64,000 nt of DNA from Rhipidocladum racemiflorum (lineage: Eukaryota > Streptophyta > Magnoliopsida > Poales > Poaceae), in assembly GCA_036346355.1 (NCBI GenBank), contig CM070572.1, positions 12,345,001-12,409,000 of the forward strand, written 5' to 3'. A model generated the notes under the pieces. The model saw nothing but the letters and a program-made list of their open reading frames with translations, ran no database searches and was not told the origin of the DNA. Below, piece after piece: positions 58,330 through 64,000 of this stretch. Positions within the stretch are counted from its first letter, which is position 1. Every line of letters starts with the position of its first letter. The position numbers and the translations under genes are program-made.

Positions 58330-58971
58330 TGTACCGAAAACGGGTTCTAGTCATCTTGCCCATGAGGCATGGTTCACATGTTTCAAATGATTCATAATCA
58401 AGTGATTCTAGTAGTCCATCGAATGGAGCTTCTTCATGCGTTTAACACCAATATGACATAAGCGACAATGCCACATATATGCAAAGAATATCATCATTCA
58501 ACTTAATTCTTTTGGCATTCACATTATGAACATGTGTACTATTATCAAGATTCAAAATAAATAAACCATTCTTTTCGGTGCATGACCATAAAAGATATTA
58601 TTCATATAAATTGAACAACCATTGTTCTCAGACTTGAATGAATAACCGCCTCGCATTAAACAAGATCCGGATATGATGTTCATGCTCAACGCAGCACTAA
58701 ATAACAATTATTTAGGTTTATAACTAATCCTCGATGGTAATTGGATAGGTAGCGTCCGACGGCGATCACATCAACTTTTGATCCATTGCCGACGCCGCAT
58801 CATTACCTCATCCCTTGCTAGTTGTCGCTTATTCCTTAGCTCCTGCTTTGAGTTACATATGTTAACAACCGAACCGGTATCAAATACCCAGGCACTCTGC
58901 GAGTACTAGTAAGGTACACATCAATAACATGTATATCATATATACCTTTGCTCACTTTCCCGTCCTTCTTA

Positions 58972-59157
58972 TCACCAGATATTTTGGGCGATTGCGCTTC
59001 CAGTGCCAGTGCCCTTGCAGTAAAAACATTCAAGATGTCGACTTAGGGCCGCCTTGGTCTTCTTCTCGGATGTGGCAACAGACTTGCCCTTCTTCTTAAA
59101 GTTTCCCTTAGCCTTGCCTTTCTTCTTGAAATCGATAGTCTTTTGGACCATCAACAC
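58972..59157 (-). pseudogene. copia element 3 gag C-terminus with damaged zinc knuckle
   Basis: A lysine-rich frame leading to LECFYCKGTGTG. The knuckle should read CxxCxxxGHxxxxC, but the His and last Cys are missing in this frame. Confidence 0.75.
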
Positions 59158-59223
59158 TTGATGTTCCTTTTGATCTCCACTTCGAGCTTTTCAGCATTGA
59201 CAGAAGCTCGAGGAGAGACTTCT

Positions 59224-59762
59224 TCATGCCCTCGCATGTTGTAGTTCATCACAAAGCTCTTGTAGCTTGGTGGCGAGATCGAGAACACGATGAATTCCTA
59301 GCTCAATGGGGATCGTTATTCCCAAAGCTATGAGTTTATCGGTGTACCCAGACATTTTGAGTACGTGCTCACTAACGGAGCTGTTTTCCTCCATCATGCA
59401 GCTAAAGAACTTTTCAAGCTTCATAACTCTCTCTTTGCGGCATGGGTGTCGAAGATCATTTTCAACTCTCTCATTGTATCAAAAGCATTGCCGTGCTCAA
59501 AGCGTTTTAACTCAGGCTCAAGGCCATACAAAATGCCGCATTGAACTAAACTGTGGTCCTCCTTGCGAGTCAAGAAAACATTTTTCTCCTCCTCGGGGGC
59601 ATCATCAGCGGGCGGGGCACCTAGCGGCGCTTCTAGCACATAGCTCCTTTGAGCAATGAGGAGAATCCTCAGGTTAAGGGCCCAGTTGGTAAAATTGCTA
59701 CCATTGGTGGCTAGTTTCTCTTTCTCCATGAACAGATTGAAATTGAAAGTAGGGGGTGCCAT
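59224..59762 (-). pseudogene. copia element 3 gag
   Basis: It starts MAPPTFNFNLFMEKEKLATN with the expected FTNWALNLRILL segment. It is interrupted by a stop after HAAKREL (59421) and resumes in frame 59424..59224 (MKLEKFFSCMMEENSSVSEH). The N-terminal start agrees with Angela-type gag proteins. Confidence 0.85.
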
Positions 59763-60940
59763 CTACAACGTATTTGCAAAGTTATTTAGACTAAGTTCAT
59801 AATAGATTAAGTTCAATGTTAATTCAAAATTACTACGAGAACTCCCACTTAAAAACAACATCCCTCTAGTTATCTTTAGTGATTACATGAACCAAATTCA
59901 CTATACCGAAACCGATCATCACGAGAGACGGCATAGTTTCAAAGGCGAACATCAATATGTTCATCATATCATCCATATGACTCATGCTTTACTTTTCGGT
60001 TCGTGTTCCGAGGCCATGTCTGTACATGCTAGGCTCGCCAAGTAGAACCAAAGTATTTGCGTGTGTAAATCTGGCTTACACCCGTTGTATGCGAACGTAG
60101 AGTCTATCACACCCGATCATCACGTGGTGCTTCGAAACGACGAACTTTCTTAACGGTGCATACTATGGAAGAACACATTATTATCTTGATATTAATTTGG
60201 AGGGATCATCTTATAGTGCTATCGACGTGATCATATCCAAGCAAAATAAGATGCATAAAAGGATTAACATCACATGCATGAATAAAGTGATATGATATGG
60301 TCCTTTCAAAGACTTGATCTCCATCTTGTGCGACATGGTATGATCTCCATCATTCCACCGGCATGGCACCAAGGTCCATGATGCTGCCATCTTGATTGTC
60401 TTCCTCCATTACAATATATCACATGGACATATACTTAGCATGCAGGCCATAAAAGAAAAAACAACCAAATGGCTCATGCCGGTTGTTTAAATTTACAATA
60501 AATTTCATTTCATACAACAATCTTTGTATCAATGACCATATCACATCACAAGCCCTGCAAAAACAAGTTAGACGCCTCTAATTTATTTTTGCATATTTTA
60601 CGTGGTTTTGGGCTTTCTAGGAAAAACTGTTCTTACCTACGAACAAGAACCACAACGGTGATAAAAACATTATTAGCAAACCGTTGTAAATTAGATCATG
60701 ACTATAGTAGGAGAAACTGACACCCGCAAAGCCACTTATGCAATACTAGTTGCATGTCGAGCGTGGAACAAGTCTCATGTGCGAGGACATGTAAGGTTAG
60801 TCCGGGCCGCTTCAAATCCCACTATGCCACCATGATCCAAAATACACGAAAGTATGCAATAACATGATCATCAACGCCCACATCCACATGTGTTTTAAAC
60901 CGTACAAAACATCTACGCATAGACACGGCTCTGATACCAC

Positions 60941-62575
60941 CGAAGGTTTCAAGCATGGAAAACAAAAATTTTTCCTACGATTGCAACCAAACACCAAGAT
61001 CATATCTAGGAGATGCAAGTAAACGGTTTCGTAGGACTTACCCTCGTAGACCGAAGCGGGAATAACGTTCCCGCAAACAAACGTGGTTGATGTAGAGGTA
61101 CACTCCCGACTTCGATCGCGAAGATGAGCGCCACAAACGGCAGCGCCCGCACTTGGTCACACGTGCGGATCAACGATGACCTCCAATCCCTCGTTCCAGC
61201 GGGCAGCGGAAGTAGAGGATCCCTGAAACTCCAACAACACTACAGCTTAGTGGTGGTGGTGGTGGAGAAATAATTTCAGCAGCGCTTCGCATAAGCCACA
61301 GCTCGAAAATTGGATCAACAGGAAGAGGGAGAATGGACCAACCAAAGAGTCAAATGGATGAACAACTAAGAGAGGAGCTCCTCCCTCCCTTTTATAGGAG
61401 GAGGAGGAGGAGGCAAGCCAAGGGGTGGCCGGCGCATGGGGGTTGCCCCTTGCCCTCCCTCTCTTCATGTGAGTGATCTCTCCACTCACTTAAATCAACC
61501 CACTTTGGTTTCCATTAAAACCCCACTCAAGAAATGAAAGGTTTTCTCCCATAAATAAATAAACATTTTTATTTCAGATATTTTAATATTTGTTAATCCT
61601 TTTAATTAACAAACATTAACATATACCCCCTTTAACTATTCCGATATCCCGAAACTATTCCGGCGATACTCGAAACAGTCCCTGTACTGTCCATATTTTT
61701 CTCCGGTGTTTCGTATCCACTCAAATGCATCGATGAACCTTAAGTGTGTCACCCTACGGTTCGTGAATAAAATGGACATGATTGAGACACCTCTCAGATC
61801 AATAATCATCAAGGATCTGAGATCCATAATGACTCCCATTCACTCAACGATGAACTAGTGATCGCGTAAACCAGAAACGACATAACCAATTCCTTTTGTC
61901 TCACGATATTTTACTTGTCCGGGATCCGATCATCAGTATCAACTATACCTAGTTCGATCCCGTTACCGACAAGTACTCTTTACTCGCCCGTGATATGACA
62001 TTCTTGTGACCTAGTCACGTGCTTGCAAGCGATGTCAATGTGATATCACCGAGAGGGCCCAGAGTATATCTCTCCGTCATCTGGATGGACAAATCCCACT
62101 CTTGATGCATGAGCCTCAACTAATACTTTCATAGTACCCAAATCCATCTTTATAGTCACCGTGTTACGGAGTGACGTTTGATGTCATCAAAGTACTCTTC
62201 CGGAGTTAGTGATTGACATCATCTCATGGTCTAAGGAAAAGAGCTATTTCAGATGTGTTTGATACAAAGCAACAAACTAAATGACTTGATCGTATTTGCT
62301 ATACCAACTTGGGTGTATGTTCATCACATCATTCTTCTAATGACATGACCCCGTTATTAACAACATCCAATGTTCATGATCAGGAAACCTTGATCATCAG
62401 TTAATCAACGAGCTAGTTTAAAAAGAGGCTTTACTAGGAACCTTTTTGTTTATTAAACACACATGTATTAACGTTTCCGATTAATACAATTTTAGCATGA
62501 GAAATAAACATCTATTATAAACATGGAATATGATAATAAACAATTTATTATTGCCTCTCGGGCATATTCCCTTCA
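60941..62575 (-). repeat. 5' LTR of copia element 3
   Basis: About 1635 bp, paired with 54146-55781. Its left border reads CGAAGG (TGAAAGG in the other LTR), one base from the tRNA primer-binding site. Confidence 0.9.
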
Positions 62576-63059
62576 GTGGCTGCGGCAGCTCTCCTATTAG
62601 TATCAGCCTGTTAAAAAGGCAAACAGGGAAACCTATCTAGGATTGGAGAGCTGCGGCAGCTCTCCTATCCTGTTTGGTAGAGCTCCAGCTCCAATAAATT
62701 TCTGGAGTTGGTGGATCTAGGTATTCCTAGTTTCACTATATTCGTGGAGCTAAAGCTGTAGGTATATTAAGAGTGTTTAGGTGGATCATCTTGTTTATAT
62801 TTTAGAATAAAATTATAAACGTAAGTCACTTTATTTTAATCTACAAGTTTCAGCTCTGAGGTGAAGCTGAGATCTAGAGCTGTGCGAAGGGAAGCAATGA
62901 AAAAAAATAAACGCCATGCATGCCCGAGGAAGTTAGGAACGCACATGCCACAGCAGTCTGATCTTGCTCCTGTCTGGTTACACCGTATCGATGAGCAACA
63001 TTTTCAGATGTTATTCCCATGGGCAGAAAACAGTCCTGTGCTTTCTGGAATTCATTTGC
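62576..63059 (-). pseudogene. 3-ketoacyl-CoA thiolase fragment (peroxisomal KAT-like), two exons
   Basis: Exon A, 63059..62952, follows a TTGCAG acceptor and reads QKAQDCFLPMGITSENVAHR, then YGVTRQEQDQTA, before a GT donor. Exon B starts at 62607 after AACAG and reads ADTNRRAAAA before it is cut by copia element 3 (TSD GTGGC). It resumes at 54145 and loses thiolase similarity about 18 bases later. In the family this lies between the catalytic cysteine and the C-terminal active-site motifs, so only about 50 of roughly 440 residues remain. Peroxisomal KAT performs the last step of fatty acid beta-oxidation. The fragment lies head to tail with a lipid phosphate phosphatase fragment, as in captured or filler gene pieces. 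Confidence 0.82.
62640..62900. mobile_element. Possible MITE in the thiolase intron
   Basis: CTGTTTGGTAGAGCTCCAGCTCC at the left resembles a common MITE terminus, and GAAGCTGAGATCTAGAGCTGTG at the right is a loose inverted match. Just left, 62644-62664 is a 10-bp palindrome (GGAGAGCTGC, one base, GCAGCTCTCC) that repeats part of thiolase exon B. Borders are uncertain. Confidence 0.35.
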
Positions 63060-64000
63060 CTGCAAAGAAGAACGTGTTATCAAGGCACAAGCAGAGTATC
63101 TACATCAAAAAACATGGTGTACAAAATTCCGTACTTTTGGGTTTACTTTTGAAACAACATAGGTTATTAAATAAATAAATAAATAAGAGCATTAGACAGT
63201 AATTACTATAGTACTCAACGTATTTTATTTATAAAAACTTAAATTGCGAATAGACGAATAGAGTTAGAGTTGAGGATTGCCGTCAGACCCGTAGACGAGG
63301 GTATCAACCACCGAGATACCAAACCCGTCGGGGGCCAGGCCGGCACCTTTCGCTAGTTTTGGGGTTCATCATGCGGCAACCGATACAAACCTAGTAGGAT
63401 TGCAGGTATCTTTAGCGAGTGAAGCTCAATAGTAATTCCAACCTTTAGTAAAATAGTAAAAGGTAAAAGGACCAAGGTACATGGTAAATTTGACCAGCAC
63501 AGCCAGTCGGCAAGAACAAGTGCACTCCCCTTGGACACATAGCGATCGAGGTAAGGGGCTAAGGGCATGGAGCCATGCCCTTTTGTTCCAACCGAGGCAA
63601 CCAGAGCTCAGCACTCCCTTTTCCTCCATTCCAGACGTGGAGAGCTAGTAGTGATCCACTACCTTTTTTCCATTTCCACCCGAGAGGAGAGCAAGCCACC
63701 CTCACTGCCTCTTCTTTCCCAGCCAAGAAAGTCTTGAGCAAAGCAAACCGAAAGCCAGCCACCCAAACCAAAGGCAAGAAACTAAATCAAGTACTAGCCT
63801 CCAGACCGAGGAGTAAGAAGCAAGAAGGCGTCCCAAGCCGAAGCAAGAAGAGGAGCCAGGAGGAGCCCCAACCGAAGGCAACCCCAAGAGCTCGAAGAGG
63901 GGTCTGAGCCGTAGCAAAGAGGAGGAGAAGACCCCAAGCAACATGACCTCCACTAGTACACTAAACCAGCAACTTCACCCTCAAACCCACCCATCAGGTG
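63060..64000. other. Right edge of window, nothing assigned
   Basis: Minus-strand upstream thiolase exons were looked for and not seen. From 63250 on there is GC-rich sequence and, at 63720-63905, a Lys/Arg/Ser-rich frame that repeats AAGC and GAAG words and has no domain. It may be part of a transposon that continues past the window. Confidence 0.4.

Larger units (their letters stand above)
54146..62575 (-). mobile_element. Ty1/copia retrotransposon 3 (Angela/Tork-like), degraded
   Basis: An 8.43-kb element on the minus strand with long LTRs (54146-55781 and 60941-62575) and TSD GTGGC (54141-54145 and 62576-62580). The sense LTR begins TGAAGGGAATATGCCCGAGAGGC, like the Angela/BARE-type LTRs of grasses. 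A canonical primer-binding site complementary to initiator Met-tRNA (TGGTATCAGAGC) is at 60939..60928 next to the 5' LTR, and the AGTGGGAGAT polypurine tract is at 55781-55791. Coding order is gag, zinc knuckle, integrase, RT, RNase H. Every domain has stops or frameshifts. The LTRs look more than 95% alike by eye with several small indels. Confidence 0.93.

Noticed and set aside
62861..63178. 105-residue plus-strand frame
   Set aside because: It overlaps the minus-strand thiolase exon (FLPMGITSENV). The plus translation has no recognisable domain.

Overview
The window looks like nuclear DNA of a grass (Poaceae). Its genes are broken by many introns and have GC-rich first exons. The DNA between them is packed with grass-type transposons: three Ty1/copia elements with flanking target-site duplications (TSDs), long-LTR sequence blocks, Tourist-like MITEs (3-bp TSD) and Ac/Ds-like or other hAT elements (8-bp TSD). 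I cannot name the species. From memory, and unchecked, rice chromosome 2 carries tubby-like, pyrophosphatase and ornithine carbamoyltransferase genes close together, so this may be the orthologous block.

Layout. 0-2 kb: the first two coding exons of a minus-strand tubby-like F-box gene that runs off the left edge. 3.6-6.5 kb: a long-LTR-like block. 7.4-7.9 kb: a hAT element. 8.8-10.2 kb: an LTR fragment carrying two MITEs, lying just upstream of a complete five-exon isoflavone-reductase-like gene (10.45-12.84 kb). 15.4-20.4 kb: a complete gene for an RFC3-type clamp-loader ATPase with a long N-terminal extension. 21.9-22.8 kb: the 3' half of a soluble inorganic pyrophosphatase gene. 23.8-26.1 kb: a complete five-exon plastid ornithine carbamoyltransferase gene on the minus strand. 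26.3-32.2 kb: a transposon field with a foldback element and three Ac/Ds-like elements. 32.4-39.4 kb: copia element 1. 40.3-43.5 kb: a complete gene for a coiled-coil, tail-anchored protein of unknown function. 43.9-47.1 kb: an apparent solo LTR. 47.3-53.5 kb: copia element 2, recent by its LTRs. 53.5-63.1 kb: minus-strand fragments of a lipid phosphate phosphatase and of a 3-ketoacyl-CoA thiolase, split by copia element 3. 63.2-64 kb: unassigned.

The intact genes are unrelated housekeeping or metabolic genes: arginine synthesis, an NADPH-dependent reductase, a clamp-loader-like ATPase and an F-box/tubby protein. They do not form an operon or a gene cluster. I found no new multi-gene system. 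The most interesting points are the thiolase/phosphatase fragment cluster with a retrotransposon inside one exon, the half-lost pyrophosphatase gene next to half a MITE, a defective copia element that nevertheless has near-identical LTRs, and transposon insertions beside or inside genes.

Exon boundaries come from reading splice sites by eye and from keeping the reading frame with remembered family sequences. No alignment or database search was run.
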